Shown here in pieces: positions 1 through 11,549 of a stretch of 41,160 bases of DNA; position 1 is the stretch's first letter, and every line of letters begins with the position of its first letter. Origin of the DNA: Pelargonium nanum (taxonomy: Eukaryota > Streptophyta > Magnoliopsida > Geraniales > Geraniaceae); NCBI GenBank assembly GCA_036897485.1, contig JAYMTF010000287.1, positions 1 through 41,160 of the forward strand, read 5' to 3'. The notes under the pieces are model-generated. The model did no database searches and was not told the DNA's origin. It saw only the letters and a list, made by a program, of their open reading frames with translations. A program made the position numbers and the translations under genes.

Positions 1-522
1 TAAAGTAAAAGTGAAATTTAAATGACAAAATTAACATGGCAAAAATCCGAGCATCGCTGGGTGAAAAAACTAGTTATATATAAATTTATAAATAAAAAGA
101 AAAAGATAACATGGGGCTCACTAAAGTAAGCCAGGGGTGAGCTATGTTTTAACCTGCGCACACACTTGCAGGAAATAAACGGAAAGGCGCGGGAGGAGGA
201 GAGAGAAAGGGAGCGAGATTGAGAAGCTTATTGAACTACATTTCTAGAGAGAGAAAGTGACCTTACTGAGTCACACCAGCGAGTCTGGGCGAGTCGACTC
301 GACTGACCGTATCAACCAACAAATCACAAGGTGTGGCAATAGCAAAAATGGTGAACAAGAAGAAGACGGAGAAGAGGAAGATTATTCTCCACCATTACCA
401 TCACCATCACCACCTCCTCTGCTTCTCTCTCCTTCACATTCTCGCCCAAACACCTCTGCTAACCCTAGCTTCATCAATCCTCCAAAATCGGCTCCGTGAT
501 TCTCATTTTCTCTCTCCGGCTC

Positions 523-1378
523 GGTAATGGATTTGATTGCTCTGATTTGCGTTTTTATTGGTTTTGAATGCTGTCTTGTTGTTGCGATTTGTTCTGGAGG
601 TTGTTAATTTGATTGTGGTTTCTGAGTTTCTCTGTTTTGTTTCTTTGATTGTTGTTATCTGTTGAATGATTACTGAGTGCCGTTTTGGTTTTGATTCTTG
701 TTTAATTTTTTGACTTGGAGTTGGGAGATTGAGAGGATTTAGATTAGTGTGTGTTTTGTTTTCTTCTGGAATGTGATTTGATGTGTGCTTTAAATTTGGT
801 ACTGGAAATTGGATTATTGAGTTTTGGTTAATTTTTTGATTTGGTGTCTGGAGAATTTAGATTCTCCAATCTATGTATTTATGTATGTAGATTGTGTAGT
901 TCTATTTCTATTAGGCAACTTATTATATGTATATTGTTGTTTCAATTCGAACATATTTAAATTTCGGTGAAGGTTTCGATTTATTGTGTGTAGTTTTGTT
1001 ATTTGTGTTGGGCTTTAAATTTGGTTCAGGAATTGGGGATTGTTGTCGTATCTTCTGTACTAGTCGGTTGGGTTATTTTTGGTGGTGATGTTGTTGTTCT
1101 TATTGATTCTCTTAGCTATGTATTTATGTATGTAGATAGTGTAGTTCTATTTCTATTATGCAATTTATTGTATGTAGCTTGTTGTTCCAGTATGAACGTA
1201 TTTAAATCTCTATCCGTTTGTTTAATTTTTATAATTTTGGCTAGTAATTTTTGTTCTGTATTCTGGGTTTGTTTCACACCTCTCCTCTTCTATCCCTACT
1301 TTTGATGTTTAAAAGCCGCATATTACTTGTCAATATAGTTTTAACTAATACTTACGATTTCATACTTTTTTCGTATAG
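523..1378 (+). other. Leader intron of the PAPA-1/HIT gene
   Basis: This stretch upstream of the first coding exon is T-rich and has no coding potential. A good donor (ctcg/GTAATGG) lies at 523 and a good acceptor (TCGTATAG) at 1371-1378, so it reads as an intron within the 5' leader. The transcribed leader upstream is roughly 190-522 and is pyrimidine-rich near its end. The intron holds a roughly 245-bp imperfect tandem duplication, listed separately. The exact acceptor is inferred; a transcript would settle it. Confidence 0.55.
780..1200 (+). repeat. Two-copy tandem duplication, about 245 bp, in the leader intron
   Basis: The string CTATGTATTTATGTATGTAG occurs at 871 and again at 1116. In both places it is followed by a near-identical TAGTTCTATTTCTATTA tract and a GAACATATTTAAAT / GAACGTATTTAAAT tract. 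CTTTAAATTTGG near 788 and 1012 marks the left part of each copy. The copies differ by substitutions and small indels, so the duplication is not recent. Confidence 0.75.
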
Positions 1379-1482
1379 CATTTTTGGAGCTGCTGATTTG
1401 AACTATTTTTGTGGTTCTCGTTCATCTAATGATGTGAGAAGTAGTTGGAACATGGGAGTTTTGCTGTAACAATCTTTCATTT

Positions 1483-4400
1483 ATGGAAGAGTTTGGTGTT
1501 TCTCGGTTTGATGGTATAGGTGGTGCTGTGAGGAAGAGGAGGACTCAAACTTCACGCCGATCTCGTACTGATTCACAACAATATTCTGAAAGCTGTGATC
1601 GTTCACCCTTGTCACCAACACCACTCTCGGATGAACTGAGCAAGGTCTCTAGTGATGAGAACAGCAGTGATTCTCATTCTAAGAGGAAGGAGTTTAATCT
1701 CAACCAATGTGTGTCCAGGGCTTCTTCTGCCGATGTTCATGAAGTTGAAAAAACGTATGAAAAAACTGAGGATGGAGAATTTAATGCCTTATACAGTAGT
1801 GAGCCTAGACAAAGTGGTTTTAATAACAAACGATCTAGTGAGGGCGCCCTTGCTCCTGCAAATTGGAAAAATTCAAGGAAAATGAAGGAGGTGACAAAGG
1901 TATATAGTGGAAAGAATGCGGAAAGCATGAAGATAGGACAGTCAGGAGTAAATTTAGATGAATCAGGTAATGAGAATAAGTTTAAAAAAGTTAAGCTCAA
2001 GGTTGGTGGTGTGACACGCACTATTCAGGCTAATCCGATGCTTAATGGTTCATCGGTAGATGGATCTTGTTCAAAGAAATCTCAATCCTCAGATGCCGGA
2101 CTGAAGCAGAAGCCAAATTTTCTGGTAAGTTTTTTTTTTCCGCTTTATCTCAGCTTAAGTGAACTTTGATTTCTTGTACTACTATCACTCTCTCTTTTTC
2201 AGAGATTCTTTGTTGAATCAGCTAAAACTAAAGTGTATATCCCACTAAAATAATCTGGTAGTGTATTTCTCACTTGCTTAAATGATAAGTGCATATGCTT
2301 AAATGATATGAATAAATTTTATACACAGTTTACGGGTTTAATCTTCACAGCATTTAATGCCAGGATATGTTCGAGAAACTTTTAATTTAGACTTAAGCGG
2401 TTATGGTATCTGGTTCAGGTATTTATTTGGGAAATGGACCTTAATGACATTATTGGTTATTTACTTGAATTGATAGTACGAGTCATTTATTGGATATCAA
2501 AAATGTCAAATTGACTCATACAGAATAATATCTCAGGTATTAATGTTCTTGTTTTACTGTATTAATTGACGTCAATTATAGAATAATAACTTGAATTTCT
2601 GGAGTTATTTCCCCCCCTTAAATATGCAAAGTTTATTTCAGGCAAATTCCGACGATGAACATTCTCTAGATAAAAAGATTGGATGTCAAGGCATCCCGTG
2701 GAAGGATTTTTCAGGAGGTGGTTTTAGATCTGCAAAGGAACATTCTGTAATGGGGAAAACGTCTGGAAAGAATGCCTCGGGGAAGCAAGGAGACAGATCT
2801 GAGCCAGTCCGTAAGAGTAGACGAATCCCTAAGAGGCGTGTATTAGATGGAGCATTTGATGATGAAGATATAGATGATGAGATCCGTTACCTGGAGAAAC
2901 TCAAAGTTTCTAAGGTTGTTGGAGGGTATAGAGAAAATGAGGAAGAATCAAACAAAAAACATCGGAAACTTTCTAAGATTTTTGATTTGGGAAATTTTGG
3001 CGCATCAAAGTTGGTGAAAGATGGTAAAAGGAAGTCCAGATCAGATAGGGTATCCGATGATACAGATTATGAGGAGGAAGAACCAGCATCTGATGGTGAA
3101 CTTGAAGGTAAGAAGTCTCAGAGCGAATCCGTTGATTACGAACTTGATGGTAAGAGGGAAATGACTCTCACTACACGCCAGCGTGCCCTTCAATCAAGCA
3201 AAGGCGCCTCATCAGCTCCTGGATCAAGCCTAATTGAGTTCCCAAATGGTTTACCACCTGCCCCACCTAGAAGTGAGAACCTATATTCGTTATACTTCTT
3301 TCTATTCTTTTTTCTTTGAGTCGTATATTGATTATTCTCGCATATTTGTAATTGTTTCTGATAATTTAGTTTGCCCCTGCTAATTGAGTTCTTTCATTTC
3401 TGTGTTCCCTTGTGCTTTGATTATAGGACAAAAGGAGAAACTTACGGAAGTAGAGCAGCAATTGAAGAAGGCTGAAGCTGCTCAGAGACGTAGATTGCAA
3501 GTTGAAAAGGCTGCTAAAGAATCTGAGGTTAGTTTCTTTGATTCAGTATATACAATGGCTGTCTTTCATAATACATTTTGGAAAGTAGAAGCAACCCTGT
3601 ATTGGATTTTTTCAGGCCGAGGCAATTAGAAAAATACTTGGTCAAGATTCCAGTAGGAAGAAGCGGGAAGATAAAATTAAGAAACGCCAAGAAGAATTGG
3701 CCCAGGTATTGGATAGTTTTTATTTATTTATGAAGATTCTCATTTTTAGCTGTTCCTTTATCTGTGTATGCATTTGTTGAATGCGTTTCAGGAGAGGGCA
3801 ACCAACGCAAAGATCCTTCGACCCAACACCATCAGAACGGTCTTTAGCGCTACTGGAACTGTTGTGACATTCCATAATGATATGGGCCTCCCTAGCATAT
3901 TCAACTCCAAACCTTGCAGGTTTTCATCTATATACTGCAAAATTTTACTGTATCAAAAATTGAGTCAACAGACTTGACGTCCCTTGGTGTATGCTGTTTG
4001 TGTATTATATTGTATTAGCTTTAGAGAGTAGAGAAAAAGGTTAATGCTAAAATAGATGGATAATGAGAAACTATACAATGTAAGGGGTTTGGAATAAATA
4101 GGACCAAAACTGTATATATGGAGTGTAATTTAGCAATAATAGGGAGTTGATTGGCGGAGGTTCAATTAATTTCTAAGGCAAGGAAATAGTTAGAGTAATC
4201 ATTTTAGGTCTCATGGATCTATGCTTCACAAAGATGGAGAGAAGAAAATTAGCACAAGTTATTTAAGCGGAGGAGGGAGTCAAGGTTCTTTGCGATAAAA
4301 GAATCTCTCTAATGCTGAAGGGAATGATTTATAGGTTAGCAAATGGCCTGGTATATAATGTATGACACTGAAAATTGGACTCCAAGTCATAAGATGGGGT

Positions 4401-5146
4401 TAGTGGAGATGAGATGCTTAGATGTCTTTGTGGTAACACTTGGAACGATAAAATTAGGAATAAAGCTAGCTTCTATTGAAGATAATAGGAGGGACCTAAG
4501 GTGGTTTGACCAATGACCCCATGAGAAAATTTGAGAAATTTAACCCTTAAATTTAATACTTTAAATATTGGTTGCACATAGAGGCTTGAGCTTCCCAAAC
4601 TAAAAGGTCAAGCTTGCAATATGTAGCTTATTCGTTTCGTATTGGACTTTTTATCACCACTTTCATCAGTAAGTTAACATGAAGATAAGTAATAACTAAT
4701 AGGAAAGACATGCCAGTGCATGATTTAACCGAAGATGTTGCATTAGATAGGATGAAGTAGAGGAGGACAATGCAAGTAGATCCAAAGAACTTCACAAATT
4801 ATTGTTATTACTAGTTTGTACGGTATTATTTCTTTTTGTGCAGATGCTACCTATGTACATTTACCGACATGTTTCACAAATTATTGTTGTAATTAGTATT
4901 TTATATGGGATTTTTCTCTTGGTAACTCTGAAGTAAACATGCTTACTAGTTCCGATGCAATCTGTTTATGTTTGTTGATGTTCGGATACTTTTTCTCGTT
5001 CTACTACATTCAGTTATCCTCCACCTCGTGAAAGCTGTGCGGGGCCATCTTGTACCAACCCATACAAGTACCGGGACTCCAAGTCGAAGCTTCCTCTATG
5101 CAGTCTTAAGTGCTACAAGGCAATACAGGAAAAGGCACAGGCGTGA
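1483..5146 (+). CDS. INO80-complex subunit B-like protein (PAPA-1 region plus HIT-type zinc finger)
   Basis: Coding exons are 1483-2124, 2642-3272, 3427-3527, 3616-3705, 3792-3919 and 5014-5146. All junctions are GT-AG and in phase, giving 574 aa. The first 380 residues are hydrophilic, rich in Ser, Lys and acidic residues, and probably disordered. Residues about 390-470 form the PAPA-1-like region: TTRQRALQSS, then EFPNGLPPAPPRRQKEKL, then a Lys/Glu/Ala helix around KKAEAAQRRRLQVEKAAKES. The C-terminus is a short HIT-like finger with Cys539, Cys544, Cys560 and Cys564. This pairing is that of the INO80B/IES2-type subunit of the nuclear INO80 chromatin remodeller; that function is family knowledge, not shown here. 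The ATG follows two minimal upstream ORFs. The last intron is long (1.1 kb) and holds a LINE relic. The family call is firm; the exact orthologue is not. Confidence 0.88.
4205..4795 (+). mobile_element. Decayed LINE reverse transcriptase 3' fragment within an intron
   Basis: Conceptual translation, with frameshifts and stops, gives the C-terminal signature of plant LINE reverse transcriptases. It reads VLCDKRISLMLKGMIYR (from about 4283), a stretch like VEMRCLDVF at the place of VAEMRMLRW, then ASIEDNRRDLRWF (4468-4507), and finally DVALDRM..RRTMQVDP near 4733-4785. The pieces are in the right order and on the host gene's strand. No intact ORF remains, and neither the 5' end nor target duplications were found. 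It is an old, inactive insertion in intron 5 of the PAPA-1/HIT gene. Confidence 0.72.
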
Positions 5147-6471
5147 AACACCGGCTGATATTTTGACAGCGGCCTTTGCTTAAGCGTCGGTGCCCACAGG
5201 TAGTACCTGAAATCATATTATTCATGTTCCATTGAGAAGTTGGTTAGGAAAGAAGTTTTGTTTAGTAGACTAAAGAGAAGTATAGACATATTTAGACATA
5301 CCGAGGATCTTTTTTATTGTTTATTTGCTGTAACTTACAGCTGATCAATTGTTTTGATTCTTTTGGAGAATTGGCATTTCTCTTTTCTTTGAGTTCAAAA
5401 GATTTTGGTCTTGGTGGATATGGATGGACCTTTAGAGGTAAGCCATAATTGCTACAGCTTGTCAAAAAATACAAAGAAATTAACTCCTAGGGACCGATCG
5501 TTACTTTCGTTGGGGAAAATGCGACACATTGGTTATTTTGAAATCGATCCCTAAATATTAACTTTTAAGTTGCTTTTATTTTTTATTTTACAATAAGGAA
5601 GTCTGAGTTTTTATTTTATTTTATTTTATTTTATTTTATTTGAAGAACAGGGAAGTCATAGACATTCAAAAGAGATCAAATTTATTTGAAATTTTAATTA
5701 GTGTAATGAGTTCCTTCCTTTACTTGGTAATGAGCTTTTTTGTGTGGATTTACTTTTGTGCTATCCAGTACCTTCTATCACAAATAAATTAAAAACCATA
5801 ACTGTTATTTATTATTCTTTATCAAATGCCACATCTTAGTTTGGCATTTTGTACAAGGAATCTATAAATTTGCCAAATCACCACAAAACAAAAGTAGCAT
5901 ATATACAACTTTGAGGAAGACAGATTCAAGAACCTAACCCATAATACTCCTCAATCACTCCACAAAAGAACATAAAAAAGTAACTGCCCCAACAACCTGA
6001 ACACTTCCTCTACTGTACCTAATCAGCCACTCAAAAGAAATCTTCTCAGCTCTTTTAGCAATTCTTTGTGCCAAAGTAGTCACCCTAGATGACAATTCGG
6101 ATTTTGAAATTTGGGTTGTTTCAGGTTTGAATTGACTCAAATTCGGCCAGACTAAAGTTTGAGTTTTACCTGTAAAATGTGTGCGTTTATCCGATGTGCA
6201 ACTTTTTCAATCGATCCACCCGAAATTTAGTTGGATCTATCTTATGCCATACAAGCCTGCAAAAATGTGCGAATTGGGTTTGGGTTCAAATGGCAAACTC
6301 TGGTGCCACTTGTATAATGAAAAGTATGCTACAAGTTGCCTTGTGGGACAGCTAGCTATAGCTCATATAGTATTAACAATTTCATTAATATAATTAGGAG
6401 TACATTCTTGTAACAAGCAAGCACAATGTTAGAGACAATATCTATGTATCTATATCTACTAATACTACTAA
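5147..6471. other. Convergent intergenic region with no confident gene
   Basis: This contains the 3' UTR of the PAPA-1/HIT gene (about 5147-5500) and the 3' UTR of the minus-strand WRKY gene (below 6472). A pentanucleotide microsatellite (TTTTA)n lies at about 5609-5640. On the minus strand 5955-6210 is open and its C-terminal half looks protein-like, but it has no ATG start; it is discussed in the findings. Nothing else was recognised. Confidence 0.5.
5609..5641 (+). repeat. (TTTTA)n microsatellite
   Basis: About six uninterrupted TTTTA units are seen directly in the sequence. Confidence 0.9.
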
Positions 6472-7511
6472 TTAGTTCAAGAAAGGGACAACAGGAATGA
6501 CCCTTTCATCAAAAGAAATGTTGCTCATCTTCACGAAGCTTGTGAAAGATGAAGAAGAAGAAATAGAAGATATGGGCAGCAATTCCTCAAGCTCATCAAA
6601 AAACTCATTTCCTTCACTTGTTGATGTTGTTGTTGTTGTCATCAAATGGTCATGATGATGAGAAAAAGAGATTGGCTCTTCATCAACAAGAAGATGGGTT
6701 TTTGTGAACATTGGATCTTCTTCTTCTTGGGAACATCTAATTGGTGATTTCAAGTAGTGGAATTGGTCTATTTCATCATCTACTTCACCATTGTTGCTCA
6801 TCATCACCTTCAAGGGTAGTTGGTTTTGTAATTTGACCAATTTCTCCTCCACCTCCTCCTCTACTTCAACTTCTACTTCTTTTTCTTCTCCTTGTGCCTC
6901 TTCTTCATCATCATCATCATCTTCAAGAACATGATGATCATGCTCTTGTTTAGGGGTATTTTTGGGAATAATTTGATGATTGGGTTGAGGGAGATCAGGA
7001 CCAGGATGGTTATGGGTACAAGAGTATGTGATGATGAGCATTGAAGCATCTGTTTTGCATCTCTCTACTTGTTTCTTTGCTGAGCAACCCTTTGATGTAC
7101 TACACCTATAGTACCCTCTGAAAAACAAAACAAAAACAAAAAATTGAAAATCCTACTTTCAAATTAATTACCAAATATGGAGAGACAAGAAAAGACCTTG
7201 GATAAGGTGAGCCCTTGATGGGTTTTTGGCCATATTTTCTCCAAGACCAAAAATCAGAAGGTGACCCTTCATTCTTTAGCTTCCCCACGCTTGCTTTTGC
7301 TCCAATCCTCACTCTCACAACTGTCTTCTCAATCACCTTCCTAAATATTATTTACCACATATATTGGAAGACAAAAAAATGCTCAACAATACACACACAC
7401 TCTCCTAAGATATGCTTGGAAAAAAAAAACTACAAATATTATAAAAAATCACCTTCTTTTGGATGCTTGAGTCTCTTGTTTTGCTTCTTCTTTTGCAGAA
7501 CCACCACCCAT
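6472..7511 (-). CDS. WRKY transcription factor, group IIe
   Basis: Three exons on the minus strand, 7511-7453, 7340-7197 and 7117-6472, join in phase to 282 aa. The short N-terminus begins [10 protein letters not shown]. The single WRKY domain has WRKYGQK at residues 53-59. Its zinc finger is C73-X5-C79-X23-H103-X-H105, i.e. C2H2. The basic stretch [15 protein letters not shown] just upstream and the GSPYPRGYYRCS core fit group IIe. The intron within the Arg codon of SPYPR is the conserved position for this type of WRKY gene. After the domain come a strongly acidic segment (EDDDDDEEE, then repeated EVEVE) and a Ser/Thr-rich tail, plausible as an activation region. Family function is nuclear binding to W-box (TTGAC) promoters. 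I cannot assign an orthologue number. Confidence 0.9.
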
Positions 7512-8794
7512 GACAACAATTTTATTTCTTCTTCTTCTTCTTCTTTTGAAGTTTGATGATCAAATTTTGGCAAAAACTAGATATTTTGAGAAATGGGTAA
7601 AGAAGTTTGTGGTAGTTGTTGATAATATCAATGGAATTGAAGAAGGAGCTGCAATAAAGAAATGGATGAATTGATGAGGAGAGAGAGGGGAATATAGTGG
7701 GATTAGGCAATTAGGGATGGCAAATTAAACCAAACCCTAAAATCCAAGTTGCTTCCTCTTTTTTCTCTCATCATTTAATATATGCATTGCTCATCACCAC
7801 TATCACCCTCAACCCCACCACCATCCCATTATAAAATTTGCTCACACTCACATACACAAACTACCCTACCATACACTTTATATCCTTTAACTACTCATAC
7901 ATTGAGCTAACCATTCGAGTTTTTACTGTTTCTCTTGAAGTCTCAGATTTGAGTCTCAGTTGTGACACTTACAGATAAAAGAAAATCGAATTTTTACTAC
8001 TTGCTCACTTGGATAAGAGATTAAATGTACAACACAAAATAACTACTAAAACCTCTTTAGATTTGATCTTATATGTAAATCCAATGGTTTGGTATTTATT
8101 TATCCCAATAATACCTTAAACATTCATCAATTGATTTGTGGCCCATTCCACCCACCACACCAGCTCATGCTCCATGTCTCCTATGAAGAAGAAGAAGGCC
8201 CAATATAAGTTGTATATAGTATATACCAATGCATGCAAATTACAGTGCTGTCTCAAAAAAAAAATTAATATATATAGTGCATGCAACTTATTTTTAATAA
8301 TTAATTAATTAATTAATTATGAAGCTGTTGGGTTGAGAAAATGGGAACAAATTTGGCACTGTGCACGTCGGTTTAATGGTTTATGCCTCACCTACTTACC
8401 AACTATATTCTATACACTAATATATATATATATATGCTTTATTGTCACATAAATATTTACCAAACAACATAAAAAAAACAATTTGAATCTATACCGGGCT
8501 AGATTGAATAGACATACACAATGAAGAGACTAAATAGAATATCGATATCATTGGATCCAAACTAATGTGATCGAACTTCCGTCTAATTGTGTCATTTTTT
8601 TGTTGAGACTCAATCATCAACATCATATAGTATTTAATAACGTAACACAAATAATATGAATTGGATTAGAAGAAGACCATGTCTTGTCTCCTCCAATACG
8701 TGACAACCACAACTACTATACTCTACCTCTCTTATATACACTTGCTTATTTTCATCAAAATTAAAACCCAAACAAGCTACAAAACAAAACAAAC
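7512..8794. other. Shared divergent promoter region between the WRKY and membrane-protein genes
   Basis: This 1.28-kb stretch separates two genes transcribed away from each other. The WRKY leader contains a CTT/GAA run (about 7529-7550). The middle has a (TTAA)n tract (about 8298-8320) and an AT dinucleotide run (about 8420-8436). No ORF looks like a protein and no transposon ends were recognised. Confidence 0.5.
8731..8739 (+). promoter_or_regulatory. TATA box of the membrane-protein gene
   Basis: CTTATATACA lies about 60 bp upstream of the ATG at 8795. This spacing suits a transcription start near 8765 and a short leader. Called from motif and position only. Confidence 0.5.
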
Positions 8795-10116
8795 ATGAAT
8801 TTTAGGTTGTTTTTGTTTGGAGCCAAGAAGATGTTGGGTTCGTCCGTACTGATCCAACCATTTCACATCCTCACCGTCACTCTCCTCAGCCTCCTCCTAC
8901 CACTCTCCTTCCTCTTTATGTCCAGGCTATCTTGCGCCCTCTTATCCTCCACCCCTTATCCTGCGCCACCCTCATCATCATCGTCTAATTACAATTTTGT
9001 CCTCTCCCTCTTCCTCTCCGCCAAACCCACTCTTCTCCACCTCATCGTCTCCGTCGTCTGCGTCTCCACTCTCGTCCACAGCTTCACCGGAAAACCCGCC
9101 GGAGATACTCGCCGGACGTCCAGACTCTACGTCGCTTGGATCACCCTTTGCACGTTACAGGTTATATATAGCAATTTTATATTAAGTCAATTTATATCCA
9201 AAATTAATAGTGTTCAAGTATGGAATAAGTCTATGCATGATTGGATAATATAAAATGTGTTAGGTACATAACTACACGTAACATTAATGGAAGTGAAATA
9301 TTAGTAACAAGATTAAATTATTAGTATTGAAGTGATTATTGTAGTTTACAATCTGCTTGTTGATGGAGATATATGTAGTAGCCCGACGTGATCAAATAAA
9401 AAGTATGAACTACATTCAACGGTGGAAGCGGAATTTTACTAATACTGCTAACAAAATTCATTTTTAATTGTTATAACTTAAAATACACCCGGTGTACTAG
9501 TTACTTTTTTAGAATATTAATTAGTAGTCTTTGAATACGTTACAACAAATGGTCTTGTAATTTTTCTTATACTTTTTTTGTCCTAAAATGATTGTCCACT
9601 TTGTAGATATGTGTTGGCCTCGGCACCGAAGCAACCCTGGCTGCCGGGATTGGCGGCGCATGTTTCTCAAACGACATGGGATTGACTTTGGTGAGCCGGA
9701 TGGTGTTTTTCTTGGGGTTGCATGAGACCATGGTCCACTGGTGGAGGAAGGCGGTGAAGCCGGTGGTGGACGACACCGTTTTCGGTGGTCCGACGGAGGA
9801 GAGGTGGGTCCACCGGGTGGCGATGGCATTGAGCTGTGGCGCGCTGTGGTGGTGGAGGCTGAGGGACGAGGTGGCGGTGCTGGTGGTGGCGGCGGAGATG
9901 AAGAGGTCAACGGGTGGTGTTGTCGGGGTGGTTGACTTTTTGGGGTGGTGGTTGTATTACCTGACTGTGACGGTTGGGATGGTGAGGTTGGTGAAAGGTG
10001 TTTTGTGGGTTGTGATGGATTTGGTGTGTAAAAGGGTTAGGGTTAGTGTTAGAGGAAACACTATAATTATTGATGAGGTTAGTGATGGTGAAGAATATTG
10101 TGAAGACAAGGTTTGA
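8795..10116 (+). CDS. Multipass plant membrane protein of unknown function
   Basis: Two exons, 8795-9160 and 9607-10116, join in phase 0 to give 291 aa. A second in-frame Met at codon 13 (MLGSSVLIQPFHILTV) could be the real start. The protein has about six hydrophobic segments: residues 20-44 (HILTVTLLSLLLPLSFLFM), 78-98, 112-135 across the splice junction (ending GLGTEATLAAGIGG), 143-160, 186-200 (ALSCGALWWW) and 225-252 (LGWWLYYLTVTVGMVRLV). Exon 1 is C-rich and exon 2 is G-rich, a strong strand-composition shift between them. The C-terminus is charged and acidic (EVSDGEEYCED), probably cytosolic. I do not recognise a domain with known chemistry. It resembles conserved, uncharacterised plant transmembrane proteins and no function can be given. 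Confidence 0.82.
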
Positions 10117-10555
10117 TTTATATTATCACCTAATTAAGCTTTAAAAATGTTTTTTAAAGAATTAATTAGACCAAATTCTTCATTCTTTGAGAGCCAAGCA
10201 AATGTATATTCATATTGTTATATTATTGGGTCAAAACTAAGAAGAAAGATCTAATATTATTGGGTTTGTAATTAAATTGTTGTGAATTAACAAATGTTAT
10301 TGGTTTGTGTAAAATATACAACGGAGATGACATGTTTTGTTAAGTACGACAACAATTTGAAGAATTAATCTTAAACTTATGAGTCAAACACGAGACAAAA
10401 TTATACAATTTTTTGTGAGCAAACTTATTTCTGTTTGTGGCGCTAAATAACATTGTCATGTATGTATCGTTTGGTAAATGTATATAAACGTCTGGCCAAC
10501 AGGTTGAACACGATGGCTCTAGTAGATATCTAGAGCTAGCAAATTGGCCAATACA

Positions 10556-10937
10556 CATGGATGGATCTACTCATGAACTATTGGGGGCAATTGCTCACAG
10601 TGGATTTTTTTCTTGATTTTTTCTTCTATTTTTCTAGCTTTTTCATATATGTCCCTACTATATTTTAATGTTTGCCACCACTAAACTTTTAAAAAATATA
10701 TAATTTGCCCCATTAGTTTAGAACTTTTTTACTTTCCCATAAATTTGTATGATATTAGTCTTAAATTAAACTACAAATTCGAGTTCTATTTAGTTTTTAG
10801 TGAACCTTTAATTGATGAATTGCATGTTTTTACAATGTATGATACATATTTTTGAAATAATAATATATTTAGTTTATAAATAAATATTATTTAAAAGAGT
10901 TTGCCCTCATTGAGTGTATGTTCTAGATCAGTCCCTG
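10556..10937. mobile_element. Nonautonomous hAT-like element with 8-bp target duplication
   Basis: The element is flanked by CCAATACA (10548-10555) and TCAATACA (10938-10945), an 8-bp duplication with one mismatch. Its left end reads CATGGATGGATCTACTCATG. The reverse complement of its right end reads CAGGGACTGATCTAGAACAT, so the termini are imperfect inverted repeats. The subterminal strings GGGGGCAATTGC and TTTGCCCTCATTGAG are also partly complementary. Ends of the type CAGGG..GATCTAG with 8-bp duplications are characteristic of the hAT superfamily. At 382 bp it has no transposase. Confidence 0.7.
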
Positions 10938-11479
10938 TCAATACATAGGAAAAAGAACGTTTGCATGTTTATTGGACTGTTTTTTACCGGTTTAAACTCA
11001 ATATTATCTAACCCGGTCAGTTATGGCCCGCAAGTTGCTGGTTTATTTGCCCGCTCTAGCTAACTATTACAAGTACCATAACACTAATTATTTATTGGCT
11101 GGAAATGGAAATATAGATCTTCTTCATAGGACAAACCAAGCCAAAGATGCTCATTTCTGTATTTTTCTATAAATTTGTATCCCCAAAACATGATACTGTA
11201 CTGTTATGTCCTCCCAAAGCCATTCACAATGTTCTTATTTATTTTTATTTCAATTTTCTCCTAATCTAATCCAATGTTTTCATGAAATAAAACAAACAAG
11301 AATCAAATCGGCTGGTTTCATAAAATTTACTGAAGCCTATTAACACTACAGTAACTTAGTTAATTTCACAGCTGAATCTAGCCGTTTCAGCATATAAAAA
11401 AATGACAGTAACCAATAACTATGATCATTGTCGCCGAATACAACAATAATCCAAGCACTTGTTGTTTCATGGCACCAAA

Positions 11480-11490
11480 TTTATAAATAA
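11480..11490 (+). promoter_or_regulatory. TATA box of the GRAS gene
   Basis: TTTATAAATAA lies about 60-70 bp upstream of the GRAS start codon, a canonical plant TATA box at a sensible distance. Confidence 0.55.
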
Positions 11491-11549
11491 TATCAACAAC
11501 ACATCAATATCTTGAATTTAAATTTCAATTACCCATCAAACACTCTAAA

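Larger units (their letters stand above)
10117..11549. other. Intergenic region with 3' UTR, an hAT-like element and the GRAS promoter
   Basis: From left to right: the AT-rich 3' UTR of the membrane-protein gene, a 382-bp hAT-like nonautonomous element with target duplications (listed separately), then a promoter region for the GRAS gene. No other gene is supported. Confidence 0.5.

Noticed and set aside
257..527. Overlapping ORFs in the leader of the first gene, one rich in His/Pro/Ser
   Set aside because: They lie in the pyrimidine-rich 5' leader, run across the probable leader-intron donor at 523 and have only low-complexity sequence.
9521..9935. Pro- or Gly-rich ORFs overlapping exon 2 of the membrane-protein gene
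   Set aside because: These are frame shadows of a G-rich exon; only the reported frame continues across the splice junction with transmembrane segments.
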